64,000 bases of DNA from Rhizobium sp. P38BS-XIX (GCF_012641435.1 NZ_JABAIJ010000016.1:62001-126000), one strand, 5' to 3'. Numbered from the stretch's first letter, positions 23,661 through 33,053 are shown. The notes: generated by a model from the sequence alone, not told the origin. A program made the numbers and translations.

Positions 23661-24421
23661 CGCAACCACTGATCCGCTTTCAAGATGTGACCAAGCGCTA
23701 CGGCCATCTGACCGTACTCGATGATTTCTGTTTCGATGTCGCGCCCGGTGAGAAGGTGACGCTGATCGGCCCATCCGGCTCTGGGAAATCAACGGTCCTG
23801 CGCATCCTCATGACGCTCGAACCCTTCCAGGAGGGAACCTTGCATCTGGCCGGCATGTCCTACCATCAGGACAATGGTCGCGGACGCTTCCTCGCTAGCG
23901 AGGCGCATCTGCGCCAGATCCGCACCCATGTCGGCATGGTCTTCCAGAGCTTCAATCTGTTTCCGCACATGACCGTGCTGCGCAATGTCGTGGAGGCGCC
24001 GACCCGCGTGCTGGGGTTGGGGCGGGCGGAGGCCGAATGCCGCGCAGTCGAACTTCTGCGCATGGTCGGCCTTTCAGAAAAGAAGGATCACTATCCAAGC
24101 CAGCTCTCGGGCGGCCAGCAGCAGCGCGTCGCGATCGCCCGTGCGCTTGCCATGCGCCCGAGAGTGCTGCTCTTCGACGAGCCGACATCGGCGCTCGATC
24201 CGCAGCTTGTCGGCGAGGTGCTCGGCGTCATTCGTGACCTTGCCCATGAGCACGACCTGACCATGCTTTTGGTCACGCATGAGATGCGCTTTGCGCGCGA
24301 AGTGTCCGATCGGGTTTGCTTCTTCGACAAGGGTCGCATCTGTGAGCAGGGCAAGCCAGAAGAGATCTTCAGCGCGCCCAAGGAGGAGCGCACCAAGGAG
24401 TTCCTCGCGTCTATCCTTTGA
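23657..24421 (+). CDS. ehuA: Ectoine ABC transporter ATPase EhuA
   Basis: A 254-residue ABC ATPase: Walker A GPSGSGKST, Q-loop MVFQSFNLFPHMTV, signature LSGGQQQR, Walker B LLFDEPTSALDP and switch VTHEM are intact. It powers ectoine uptake through EhuCD. The start at 23657 overlaps the ehuD stop as ATGA. In the Sinorhizobium cluster, as I recall it, ehuA is the first gene; here it is the last, and the eut genes precede the transporter. Confidence 0.92.
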   Translation: MTQPLIRFQDVTKRYGHLTVLDDFCFDVAPGEKVTLIGPSGSGKSTVLRILMTLEPFQEGTLHLAGMSYHQDNGRGRFLASEAHLRQIRTHVGMVFQSFNLFPHMTVLRNVVEAPTRVLGLGRAEAECRAVELLRMVGLSEKKDHYPSQLSGGQQQRVAIARALAMRPRVLLFDEPTSALDPQLVGEVLGVIRDLAHEHDLTMLLVTHEMRFAREVSDRVCFFDKGRICEQGKPEEIFSAPKEERTKEFLASIL

Positions 24422-24446
24422 GGAAATCGAATTGCGGCGGCGCTAG

Positions 24447-24548
24447 GGCGGTTCAGCTTTTCACGGAACCCCCGAACCGCTCTATCTCTTTGTTTTCGCG
24501 TAATTCCGGACGGAAAACCGCTGCGCACTTTTCCTGGAATTGCTCTAG
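24447..24548. repeat. RIME-like rhizobial intergenic repeat
   Basis: I recognise this about 100-base palindromic unit as typical of rhizobial RIME elements. The left stem is GCGGTTC (24448-24454)/GAACCGC (24474-24480). The right stem holds AATTCCGG, GGAAAA/TTTTCC and ends GGAATTGCTCTAG. It lies between the convergent ehuA and enuR, and its last bases include the enuR stop codon. Confidence 0.7.
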
Positions 24549-25975
24549 ACGATAGAGCCGACATCGAACACAGGGGGCAATTGTTCGAAAGTGCCGCGAA
24601 CGGTCTCCAGTGCCGAGCGAAGGGCGGAGTGAGACAGGCGGCCGCCGAGGCAGATGCGAATGCCGCCAGCCGGTCGCTCCCCGCCTGCGACGAAAGGCTC
24701 GGACGGCGTGATCGCGACGCCCTTGCGCGCGAGTGCGCGCACAAGGCCATCCTCGGTCCAGCGCTCGGGCACCGAAAGCCATGCGCATAGCGACAGCGGA
24801 TGGCTGCCTGCAACAAATGGAGCCAGCACGTCGGAGACGATCGACTGTCGTGCCTCGGCTTCGTTTCTCTGAACGGCAAGCAGCGTCTCGGCGGTGCCAT
24901 CCAGAACCCAGCGCGAAGCCATTTCCGCAACGACATTGGTCGCGCTCCAGCCGGTAACGCGCAGGATCGACGCGGCGCGGATCGAATAATGGGCCGGCAC
25001 CACGAGATAACCAAGACGCAATCCCGTCATCACGGATTTCGTAAAGCTCGTCACGAAGAATCCCAGCTCAGGTATAAGGTCCGCCATGGAGGGAAGGGGA
25101 TCGCGCAGCATAGGCTTATACACTTCGTCTTCGATGACGAAGATACCGTGCCGGCGGGCGATATCGGCGATCGTGCGTCGGCGCTCTGCACCCATGACGT
25201 GGCTGGTCGGGTTGCCGAGCGTTGAGACGATGACAAGCGCAGACACGTCGCCGACGGCGCAAGCGGCCTCGAAGGCATCCGGCAATATACCCTCGTGATC
25301 CGTCGGCAGGCCGCGCAGGGTGAAGCCGAGAACATTGGCGAGACCGATGATGCCGTGATCGGTCAAGTTCTCGGTGAGGACCACTTCGCCCGGCCGTATC
25401 ACCGAAGCGACGGCAAGGAAGAGGCCGTGCGCTGCGCCGTTCGTAATCAGGATCCGATCGGGGTCGGCCTTCACCGACAAACGTGATAGCCAGACCTGCG
25501 CTGCGGCGCGATGAGCATCCAGACCGGCGATCGGCCGGCAAGGTCGCATGAAGCTGCTATTATCGGTTTCCGCAAGAGCGCGCATCAGTTCGCGGGCCGA
25601 TCGCTCATGCGCGTCGGTGTAGACGGCCCGAATGATAGAAAGATCGGCGCTGCCGCTCGGATCGCGATCGAGCATGAAGCTGTCGGCGCGTTCGGTGACG
25701 CGGCTACGCACGAAGGTGCCGCGCCCAACTTCGCCGCGCAGGTAGCCGCGGCGCTCGGCTTCCTTGTAACTCAGGCTCACGGTCTGGACCGAGATTCCGA
25801 GCGCGTGGGCGAGATCGCGATGCGTGGGCATCTGGGTGTGAACCGGCAGGATGCCATCGTCGATGTCGGCGATGATCTTGTCAGTCAGCAGCTTGTGTTT
25901 GGTCGCACCCTTACGATGCTGAAGAACGGGCTTCCAGGCACCATTGTCCTGGTCTTTTGAATCATGACGATACAT
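24545..25975 (-). CDS. enuR: EnuR, MocR/GabR-type regulator of ectoine genes
   Basis: About 476 residues: an N-terminal GntR winged helix (TDKIIADIDDGILPVHTQMP, then HALGISVQTVSLSYKEAERRG) and an aminotransferase-fold effector domain with the PLP lysine in FVTSFTKSVMTGLRLG. EnuR represses ectoine import and breakdown genes, and is relieved when PLP-bound EnuR senses diaminobutyrate or its acetyl form. ATGs at 26014 and 26005 are possible, but a 10-bp inverted repeat there looks like an operator, so I choose the ATG at 25975. The TAG stop lies inside the RIME-like repeat. Confidence 0.87.
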   Translation of the reverse strand: MYRHDSKDQDNGAWKPVLQHRKGATKHKLLTDKIIADIDDGILPVHTQMPTHRDLAHALGISVQTVSLSYKEAERRGYLRGEVGRGTFVRSRVTERADSFMLDRDPSGSADLSIIRAVYTDAHERSARELMRALAETDNSSFMRPCRPIAGLDAHRAAAQVWLSRLSVKADPDRILITNGAAHGLFLAVASVIRPGEVVLTENLTDHGIIGLANVLGFTLRGLPTDHEGILPDAFEAACAVGDVSALVIVSTLGNPTSHVMGAERRRTIADIARRHGIFVIEDEVYKPMLRDPLPSMADLIPELGFFVTSFTKSVMTGLRLGYLVVPAHYSIRAASILRVTGWSATNVVAEMASRWVLDGTAETLLAVQRNEAEARQSIVSDVLAPFVAGSHPLSLCAWLSVPERWTEDGLVRALARKGVAITPSEPFVAGGERPAGGIRICLGGRLSHSALRSALETVRGTFEQLPPVFDVGSIV

Positions 25976-26008
25976 GGATTGATCCGGTACAATTATAGAA
26001 TCCATGTA
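25971..26008. promoter_or_regulatory. Operator candidate at enuR: perfect 10-bp inverted repeat
   Basis: TACATGGATT (25971-25980) and AATCCATGTA (25999-26008) flank 18 bases that contain TACAATTATAG; on the minus strand TATAAT is visible. It overlaps the probable start of enuR and suits autoregulation or control of read-through from the aminotransferase gene. Confidence 0.55.
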
Positions 26009-26119
26009 CACCATCCGGCGCCGAATGGCGACGACCGAATGCGATGGTGCGGCCCATTGTCAACAACGGGCCGCACCACTGTATGAGGATGCGCGGGAAT
26101 TGCGCCGGCTTAGCGCGGA

Positions 26120-27499
26120 TCAGCGGCCCGAGAGCACGCTGTCGATTGCGCCGGCAGCCGCCTTCACGACGGTATCGGCTTCTTCGCGAGTCAGGCAAAG
26201 CGGCGGTGCAAAGCCGAGAATGTCTCCCTGCGGCATGGCACGGCCGATAACGCCACGCTCAAGCAGCGCTGCCGCCACTTGCGGGCCGATCTTCTGCGCG
26301 GGATCGAAGAACTTGCGGTCGTCCTTGTCTTCGACGAATTCGATGGCAGCCATCAAGCCGTCGCCGCGAACTTCGCCGACATGCTTGTGACCGCCGACAG
26401 CCTTGGCGAGTTCCGAGCGGAAATAGGCGCCGGTCGAGCCTGCATTCTCGACGATGCCGAGTTCATCGACCAGCTCGAGGTTGGCGATGCCGGCGGCCGC
26501 GCAGATCGGGTGTGCGGAATAAGTCCAACCATGGCCGATGGCGCCAAGCTGATCCGATCCCTGGACGAGCACCTGCCACATCTTGTCCGACACGATGCTG
26601 CCCGAAAGCGGCGCATAAGCAGATGTCAGGCCCTTGGCGATGGTAATGAGGTCCGGCTTCATGCCGTAATGATCGGATCCGAACATCGTGCCGAGACGCC
26701 CAAAGCCGGTGACGACTTCATCAGCCACGAGAAGGATGTCGTATTTATCGAGAACGGCCTGGGTCTTCTGCCAGTAGGTCTTCGCCGGCGGAACGATGCC
26801 GCCTGTGCCGAGGATCGGTTCACCGATGAAGGCTGCGACTGTGTCCGGACCTTCGGCTAGGATCATTTCCTCGAGTTTATCAGCGCAATGCTGTGCAAAC
26901 TGTTCCTCGCTCATCGAGCGATCGGCGCGGCGGAAGTAGTAAGGTGCTTCGGTATGGAGGATCGGCGCGCGCGGCAGATCGAAGGCCTTGTGGAAGAGTT
27001 CCAGGCCAGTCAGGCTCCCCGTCATGACACCCGAGCCATGATAGCCGCGCCAACGGGAAATGATCTTCTTCTTCTCCGGACGACCGAGAATATTGTTGTA
27101 GTACCAGATGAGCTTGATGTTGGTCTCGTTGGCATCGGAACCGGAAAGACCGAAATAGACGCGGCTCATGCCTTCGGGCGCGCGGTCGATGATCATCTTC
27201 GAAAGCGTAATCGAGGCTTCGGTGCCGTGACCGACATAGGCGTGGTAATAAGCAAGGTTCTTAGCCTGCTCGGCGATCGCATCGGCGATCTTCTGGCGGC
27301 CGTAACCGACATTGACGCAGTAAAGACCGGCAAAGGCATCGAGGCTCTTCTTGCCGCTGGTGTCGGTGATGTAGACGCCCTCGGCGCTCGAGATCACCCG
27401 GGTCGGCGTTTCGCCGCGCGCGTGCATTCCCATGTGGGTCGAGGGATGGAAGAAATGGTCCCTGTCCCAGGCGTTCAGTTCGTTGCGCTTGTCCAACAT
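26120..27499 (-). CDS. doeD: Diaminobutyrate transaminase of ectoine breakdown
   Basis: A 459-residue class III (fold-type I) aminotransferase. PLP lysine in DLITIAKGLTSAYAPLSG; the aspartate of VADEVVTGFGR binds the PLP nitrogen; GGIVPP and RYFGLSGSDANE-type segments fit omega-transaminases. In context it converts L-2,4-diaminobutyrate to aspartate semialdehyde, the step after EutE. The ATG at 27499 has AAGGA 7 bases upstream; the longer frame from 27631 reads through the neighbouring gene. The Ruegeria equivalent is called atf. Confidence 0.87.
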   Translation of the reverse strand: MLDKRNELNAWDRDHFFHPSTHMGMHARGETPTRVISSAEGVYITDTSGKKSLDAFAGLYCVNVGYGRQKIADAIAEQAKNLAYYHAYVGHGTEASITLSKMIIDRAPEGMSRVYFGLSGSDANETNIKLIWYYNNILGRPEKKKIISRWRGYHGSGVMTGSLTGLELFHKAFDLPRAPILHTEAPYYFRRADRSMSEEQFAQHCADKLEEMILAEGPDTVAAFIGEPILGTGGIVPPAKTYWQKTQAVLDKYDILLVADEVVTGFGRLGTMFGSDHYGMKPDLITIAKGLTSAYAPLSGSIVSDKMWQVLVQGSDQLGAIGHGWTYSAHPICAAAGIANLELVDELGIVENAGSTGAYFRSELAKAVGGHKHVGEVRGDGLMAAIEFVEDKDDRKFFDPAQKIGPQVAAALLERGVIGRAMPQGDILGFAPPLCLTREEADTVVKAAAGAIDSVLSGR

Positions 27500-27530
27500 G
27501 TTGTGGTTCCTTCTTTTTGTATCGGGAGCG

Positions 27531-29027
27531 TCAGGCAGTCGTGTCGACGCAGAGATATTTGAGCTCGGTGAAGGCTTCGATGCCGTGGCGGGAGCCTTCA
27601 CGACCGAGGCCGGATTGCTTCCAGCCGCCAAAGGGGATCGGTCCGCCGGTAATCTTCACGCGGTTGATGGCCACCATGCCGTATTCGAGCGCGCGGCCGA
27701 GCCGCATCTGCCGTGCGCCATTGGCGGTCACGACATAGGCGACAAGGCCATATTCCGTGTCGTTGGCCCGGGCGACGACCTCGTCCTCGCTGTCGAAGAC
27801 GCTGACGGCGGCGACCGGTCCAAACGTTTCCTCGTGCATGATTAGCGCATCCGGTGAGGGCTCGACCAGCAAAGTGGGCTGAAAGAAGAGTGAACCAGCC
27901 GCGTGACGTTTTCCGCCGACAACAAGCCGTGCGCCCTGCTTCAGAGCGTCCGCCACCTGTTCTTCCACTTTCACGACGGCGCGTTCGTGCATCAGCGGGC
28001 CGATCTCGGCGGCACCGTCCAAGCCGTTTCCTACCTTCAAGGCTTCGATGCGTTTGCCGAATGCCGTGACGAACGCGTCCATGATCGAACGCTGGACGAA
28101 GATACGATTGGCGGCGAGGCAATCCTGGCCCGACGTTGCGAATTTGGCATTGATGGCGATATCCACGGCGCGATCGATATCGGCATCATCGAAGACGATC
28201 AGCGGCGCATGGCCGCCAAGTTCCATCACAAGCCGCTTCATTGTTCCGGCACACTGGCCGGCGATCATCTTGCCGATGCCGGTCGAGCCGGTGAAGCTCA
28301 GTGCCCTGACCCGCGGATCGTCACAGAACGCGCCGACAATGGTCGCCGCGTCGCCGGTGATGACATTGAAGACGCCGGACGGAAGCCCGGCGCGCTCGCC
28401 GAGTTCGGCAAGTGCCAGCGCCGAAAGCGGTGTTTCGGACGACGGGTGGGCGACGACGGTGCAGCCGGCCGCAAGCGCTGCAGCCGCCTTGCGGGTGATC
28501 ATGGCCGAAGGAAAGTTCCAGGGCGTGACAATGCCGACAACGCCCAGAGCTTCCCTGCGCACGATCATTTCTGCATCGGGCAGGTGGCTGGTCACGCTCT
28601 CCGCGTTGATACGCTTGGCTTCCTCTGCATACCATTCAATGAAGCCTGCCGCATAATCGATCTCGCCGCGGGATTCAGCGAGCGGCTTGCCTTGCTCCAG
28701 AGTCATGATCAGCGCCAGATCTTCGCGCGCCTCAATCATCAATTCATACCATTTGCGCAGGATTGCCGCGCGCTTTTGCGGCAGCAGCGAGCGCCAGCCC
28801 GCAAAGGCCTCATTCGCGGCGTCGATAGCCTCGAAAGTCTCTCGTTGGTCGAGGCTGGTGACCCAGGCAAGCGTCGCGGAGGAGGCTGGATCGGTGACCT
28901 CAAAGCTTTGATTGGCCTTGCCAGCAACCCAGCGGCCCGCGACATAGGACAGATCTCGCAAGAGATGGCGGTCGTTCAGCCGCGAAAGGGCTTCATGATA
29001 GGTGGCACGGGCGTGGAGCGCGTTCAT
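27531..29027 (-). CDS. doeC: NAD(P)-dependent aldehyde dehydrogenase (aspartate/succinate semialdehyde type)
   Basis: A 498-residue aldehyde dehydrogenase. The catalytic Cys lies in TSGQDCLAANR and the general base Glu in VMELGGHAP; the Rossmann segment FTGSTGIGKMIAGQ is intact. It resembles succinate-semialdehyde dehydrogenase (GabD), and in ectoine clusters (ssd/doeC) it oxidises aspartate semialdehyde to aspartate. ATG at 29027 follows GAGAG. The aminotransferase gene begins 31 bases downstream. Confidence 0.88.
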   Translation of the reverse strand: MNALHARATYHEALSRLNDRHLLRDLSYVAGRWVAGKANQSFEVTDPASSATLAWVTSLDQRETFEAIDAANEAFAGWRSLLPQKRAAILRKWYELMIEAREDLALIMTLEQGKPLAESRGEIDYAAGFIEWYAEEAKRINAESVTSHLPDAEMIVRREALGVVGIVTPWNFPSAMITRKAAAALAAGCTVVAHPSSETPLSALALAELGERAGLPSGVFNVITGDAATIVGAFCDDPRVRALSFTGSTGIGKMIAGQCAGTMKRLVMELGGHAPLIVFDDADIDRAVDIAINAKFATSGQDCLAANRIFVQRSIMDAFVTAFGKRIEALKVGNGLDGAAEIGPLMHERAVVKVEEQVADALKQGARLVVGGKRHAAGSLFFQPTLLVEPSPDALIMHEETFGPVAAVSVFDSEDEVVARANDTEYGLVAYVVTANGARQMRLGRALEYGMVAINRVKITGGPIPFGGWKQSGLGREGSRHGIEAFTELKYLCVDTTA

Positions 29028-29146
29028 CGGCAAATCTCTCTTTCCAGATGACCCATGCTGTCATGGAACACCACGAGAGATTGTCTATTGGTCGCAGCAG
29101 CAGGAGAGAAAAGGCCTAAAGAAAAAGACGATGCTAGAGAGTTTCT

Positions 29147-29641
29147 CTATTCGTCGTCAGGAAGTTCGCCGGAAAGAAGATCGGCTACCGGAAGGACGAT
29201 TTCTTCCTTCACGGTCTTGGTGACGATGTAGGTAAAATAGCGTTCTATGCCGAGGTCGCGGTCGAGCAGATTGTCGATCAGGCGTTGATAAGCGTCGATG
29301 TTCACGGTCGTTATTTTCAAAATGTAATCGACGCCGCCGCCGACGGCCCAGCATGCGACGATTTCCGGCGTGGACGCGATTGCGCGCTCAAAGCGCTCAA
29401 AGTCAGCCTGCCGATGATTGGTAAGGGTGACTTCCACCATGACGCTGGCGACAGGCGCCAACCGACGCAGGGAAAGTTTTGCATGATAACCGGTGATGAT
29501 CCCGGCCTTTTCCAGCTTGCGCAGGCGCAGCCAGCACGGTGTCGGCGACAACCCCACTTTTTCCGCGAGCGCAAGCTTGGTGATGCGGCCATCGCGTTGA
29601 ATGGCTTCAAGTATCCGCAGATCGATGGCGTCAAGTTTCAT
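29147..29641 (-). CDS. asnC: Lrp/AsnC-family regulator of the ectoine cluster
   Basis: A 164-residue Lrp/AsnC protein: winged-helix domain at residues 1-60 (KLALAEKVGLSPTPCWLRLRKLEKAGII) and RAM ligand-binding domain at 65-150. It heads the leftward asnC-ssd-aminotransferase-enuR set. In Ruegeria and Halomonas a similar regulator (AsnC/DoeX) activates ectoine breakdown, probably on sensing diaminobutyrate. Confidence 0.87.
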   Translation of the reverse strand: MKLDAIDLRILEAIQRDGRITKLALAEKVGLSPTPCWLRLRKLEKAGIITGYHAKLSLRRLAPVASVMVEVTLTNHRQADFERFERAIASTPEIVACWAVGGGVDYILKITTVNIDAYQRLIDNLLDRDLGIERYFTYIVTKTVKEEIVLPVADLLSGELPDDE

Positions 29642-30059
29642 TGGCAGGCTGCTTATGTCTCGGTCCGTGTCCTGAGACCAATGGCACTCGAAACATGGGC
29701 TGACAAGCGTGTGGCACGAAATCGAGCAAAAACGTTTGCGTGTCTGATTCCGGAATGTATTGCGATGGTTGAAATCTAATAGATGTTACTAATTTTGCGG
29801 TGCGGTATCTATTGAGTGTACCCAATAGGATCGAAGTATTAATTTCAGAGAAATAATTCCCAAGTTTTCTTTATCACTAAAAGTCATAGTCGCCCGGTAA
29901 GTCGCCATTTCCCAAAGATATACTGATTATTAATCACGAACATCTATCTTGGACAGGATACAAGCGGTTCCGGTCATATTGGCCGCTTGCGGAATATTGT
30001 TACTGTCAGGTCGCGCGGGGGGCGGGCCGCTTTGCAACGCCACCCGATAAGGTGGTGAT
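29642..30059. other. 418-base gap between asnC and the chemoreceptor gene
   Basis: The middle part (about 29760-29960) is AT-rich and probably holds the promoters. An inverted repeat CTATTG (29809-29814)/CAATAG (29823-29828) is visible. AAGCGG and CCGCTT arms occur near 29960-29990. I see no coding frame with a good ribosome site here. Confidence 0.5.
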
Positions 30060-32411
30060 ATGATTTTGAAATCCGCAACTAGCCGCAATATTTTCTCGGT
30101 CGCCGCGTGTGGCGTCATCGCGACGGTCGCCGCATCAGCGATCTTGTTTAATTCCGCGTACACGACCATTCGCCAATCGAGCCTCGATCAGATGCGGCAG
30201 ATGGCCAGCACGACTGCGGCCGGATCGGAAAAGACCCTCGGGTCAGCTATTGCGGTGGTCAATTCGCTGGAGACCGTCCTTGAGACGATGAAAGTGTCAG
30301 GCCATGCCGATCGCTCCACAGCGGACAGCATCCTCAAAAATCTGCTGGCAACCAATCCGGTGGCGCTTGGCGTCTGGACGGGCTGGGAGCCGGATGCCTT
30401 TGATGGCAAGGACAAGGATTTCGTCGGCAAGGAAGGCCACGATGCCACTGGCCGCTATGTTCCCTATTGGGTGCGCAGCGGCGGCGCTATCAGCCACGTT
30501 CCGCTGACGGATTACACCGTGTCAGGTGCCGGAGATTACTACCAGCTGCCGTTCACCCAGAAAAAGACCGTTATCATCGAACCCTATTCCTATGCGATCG
30601 ATGGCAAGCAGGTTTTGATGACCTCCATTACCAAGCCGATCATCATCGATGGCAAGCCCGTCGGCGTGGCCGGCATGGACATGGCGCTCGACGATGCCCA
30701 AAAGGCCATATCCGCCATTCACCCGATGGGGACGGGCTTCATGAGCCTCGTCACCGGAGCCGGCGGAATGATCAGCCATCCCGATGGCGCGCTGATCGGG
30801 AAGAATATCAAGGACGGTGGTGCGGAGACGGCCGGCTGGGATCAGCTGATCGCCAACCCTGGTATGGAGCGCGAAATCACCAGCGCCGACGGCACCGATT
30901 ATTTCGCCGTTGCCGAGCCGGTGAAGCTCACCGACAGCATGTCATGGTACGCAATCGTCGCCGTGCCGAAGGCCACGGTTTTTGCGCAGGTCAATTCCGT
31001 CGTCAGAAATGCCATTCTGGTCACTTCGATCGCCACTGTTCTTCTCGGCCTTGCCGGCTGGCTGATCGCCCGGCGGTTCGTGCGTCGGATCGAGAATGTC
31101 ATCGGCGAAACCGACAGGATCGCCAATGGTGATCTCAACGTCGTGCTTAAGGATCGCGAGGCTCGCGATGAGATCGGTGATCTCTCGCGTTCGCTGCACA
31201 TACTTCTTGAAAACAACCGGGAAAAAGTGCGGCTTGAGACAGAGGCTGAAGCGAGCCGGTCGGCGCAGGAGATCGAACGGGCTGAACGCGCCCGCATCAA
31301 CGATGCCCAGGAAGCCGAGGTCAAATTCGCCGTCGGCGAGCTTGCCGCCGGGCTGGTGCAGCTTTCGGACGGAAACATGACGGTGCGTCTCGATCAACCG
31401 TTTACCTCTGCTCTCGATGCGATCCGCGGCAATTTCAATGCCTCGGTCGAGAAGCTCCAGGAAGCGATGATGTCCTTCTCGGAGAACGCGTCAGTGATCC
31501 AGAGCGGGTCTGACGAGATCCGCACGGGGGCGGACGATCTGGCGCGTCGTACGGAACAGCAGGCGGCGTCCGTCGAGGAGACGGCGGCAGCGCTCGAACA
31601 GATCACTACCTCGATCAAGGACTCCACCACACGCGCCGAAGAAGCTGCTTCCCTCGTCGGGCGCACGAAAGACAATGCCGAGCGCTCCGGTGAGATCGTT
31701 CACAGCGCCGTCGAAGCGATGAACGGTATCGAGCAGTCTTCGCTATCGATCTCCAACATCATCGGCGTGATCGACGATATCGCCTTCCAGACAAACCTGC
31801 TTGCGCTGAATGCCGGCGTCGAGGCAGCTCGAGCCGGTGAAGCAGGCAAGGGCTTTGCAGTCGTCGCCCAGGAGGTGCGCGAACTTGCGCAACGCTCCGC
31901 GACGGCCGCCAAGGAGATCAAGGCGCTCATTCACTCTTCCGGTGATCAGGTCAAGCGAGGCGTGAGCCTGGTCGGTCAGACCGGTGAAGCGCTGCGGGCG
32001 ATCGTTCAGGAAGTGCAATTGATCGACAGCAACGTACAGGCAATCGTACAATCGGCACGGGAACAATCGACCGGGCTTCAGGAGATCAATACGGCCGTCA
32101 ACCAGATGGATCAGGCGACGCAGAAAAATGCCGCCATGGTCGAGGAATCCAACGCGGCAACGCATACGCTGGCAAGCGAAGTCTCGTCGCTCTCCAACCG
32201 CCTTGCGCAGTTCAAGTTGGATATGAGTGCCAGAAAAGTGGTTCCGCTGAATGCCGCGGCGCGGGTTCACACCGATGCGCCTGCCAGGGCTATCCCCCTC
32301 AGCAAGGCCGCGGGCAGCCAGTCCTCGGGACAGAGGGCGCTGACCGACAAACTTCGCTCGGCATTCGGAAACACTGCGCCGGCAGCCAGCCCCGCCTGGG
32401 AGGATTTTTGA
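30060..32411 (+). CDS. Methyl-accepting chemotaxis protein with Cache sensor
   Basis: A 783-residue transmembrane chemoreceptor: helix 1 at about 10-32, a periplasmic double-Cache ligand domain at about 40-310 (WTGWEPDAFDGKDKDF, YYQLPF, ITKPIIIDGKPVGVAGMDM), helix 2 at about 320-343, two HAMP-like regions (about 345-400 and 420-470) and a signalling domain whose tip reads IDDIAFQTNLLALNAGVEAA. The C-terminal WEDF resembles the CheR-tethering pentapeptide. The ligand is unknown; dCache domains of this kind often bind amino acids or carboxylates. Preceded by AAGGTGG. Confidence 0.92.
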   Translation: MILKSATSRNIFSVAACGVIATVAASAILFNSAYTTIRQSSLDQMRQMASTTAAGSEKTLGSAIAVVNSLETVLETMKVSGHADRSTADSILKNLLATNPVALGVWTGWEPDAFDGKDKDFVGKEGHDATGRYVPYWVRSGGAISHVPLTDYTVSGAGDYYQLPFTQKKTVIIEPYSYAIDGKQVLMTSITKPIIIDGKPVGVAGMDMALDDAQKAISAIHPMGTGFMSLVTGAGGMISHPDGALIGKNIKDGGAETAGWDQLIANPGMEREITSADGTDYFAVAEPVKLTDSMSWYAIVAVPKATVFAQVNSVVRNAILVTSIATVLLGLAGWLIARRFVRRIENVIGETDRIANGDLNVVLKDREARDEIGDLSRSLHILLENNREKVRLETEAEASRSAQEIERAERARINDAQEAEVKFAVGELAAGLVQLSDGNMTVRLDQPFTSALDAIRGNFNASVEKLQEAMMSFSENASVIQSGSDEIRTGADDLARRTEQQAASVEETAAALEQITTSIKDSTTRAEEAASLVGRTKDNAERSGEIVHSAVEAMNGIEQSSLSISNIIGVIDDIAFQTNLLALNAGVEAARAGEAGKGFAVVAQEVRELAQRSATAAKEIKALIHSSGDQVKRGVSLVGQTGEALRAIVQEVQLIDSNVQAIVQSAREQSTGLQEINTAVNQMDQATQKNAAMVEESNAATHTLASEVSSLSNRLAQFKLDMSARKVVPLNAAARVHTDAPARAIPLSKAAGSQSSGQRALTDKLRSAFGNTAPAASPAWEDF

Positions 32412-32480
32412 TCGGAGCGTCGAGACGCGGATCGAACTCCGCCGTACAGGATCGTTCAGGTCGGTGGTAAATGGATAACG

Positions 32481-32517
32481 AAAAGGCCGCGCGGGGATTT
32501 ACCCGACGCGGCCTTTT
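32481..32517 (+). terminator. Intrinsic terminator after the chemoreceptor gene
   Basis: AAAAGGCCGCG (32481-32491) pairs perfectly with CGCGGCCTTTT (32507-32517); the 3' arm supplies the T-run. It may work on both strands. Confidence 0.8.
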
Positions 32518-32672
32518 CATTGCGCGCATCGCATTTTCCATCTGTCTGTTTGAGCGTTCCACACACTCATCCTATGGTTTTCTTCAAGAATAATTCTCCT
32601 GACCCTTGCGGGTATTGCCTTCGAAGCAATTGAGGCTACATCGCACCATGTTGAAGCAATCAGGAGTTTCAT

Positions 32673-33053
32673 ATGCGTAAAATTATTCTGACGGGCATCG
32701 CGGTGCTCGGATTTGCAGCGCCGGCATTTGCGCAGGCGACCAGCGACCAGATGGAAATGGCATATAATTCGGCACGCAATCAGCTCGGCATTCTGAAATA
32801 TTGCCAGAACGCCGGCCATATCGACGGTTCTGCCGTTGAAGTTCAGCAGAAGTTGAGCGCTCTCATTCCGGCGCCGACAGATACTTCCAAGGGCGATGCG
32901 GCCGAGAAGGAAGGCGAAAGCGGCAAGATTTCCGCCATGGGCGTCAACCAGGATCTCGCAGCCTCCGCCAAGGCACAGAATGTGTCAGAGAAGCAATTCT
33001 GCGAAGTCATCGCCAATGCCGTCAAGCAGGCAGGCGCACAGCTTCCGAAGTGA
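32673..33053 (+). CDS. Small secreted protein
   Basis: A 126-residue protein with a clear signal peptide (residues 1-20, ending AFAQA). The mature part is helical, with two cysteines (YCQNAG and QFCEVI) that may form a disulfide. It resembles a group in Rhizobiales genomes that I recall being labelled pore-forming ESAT-6 family, but I would not infer pore formation from sequence alone. Monocistronic, preceded by AGGAG. Confidence 0.7.
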   Translation: MRKIILTGIAVLGFAAPAFAQATSDQMEMAYNSARNQLGILKYCQNAGHIDGSAVEVQQKLSALIPAPTDTSKGDAAEKEGESGKISAMGVNQDLAASAKAQNVSEKQFCEVIANAVKQAGAQLPK

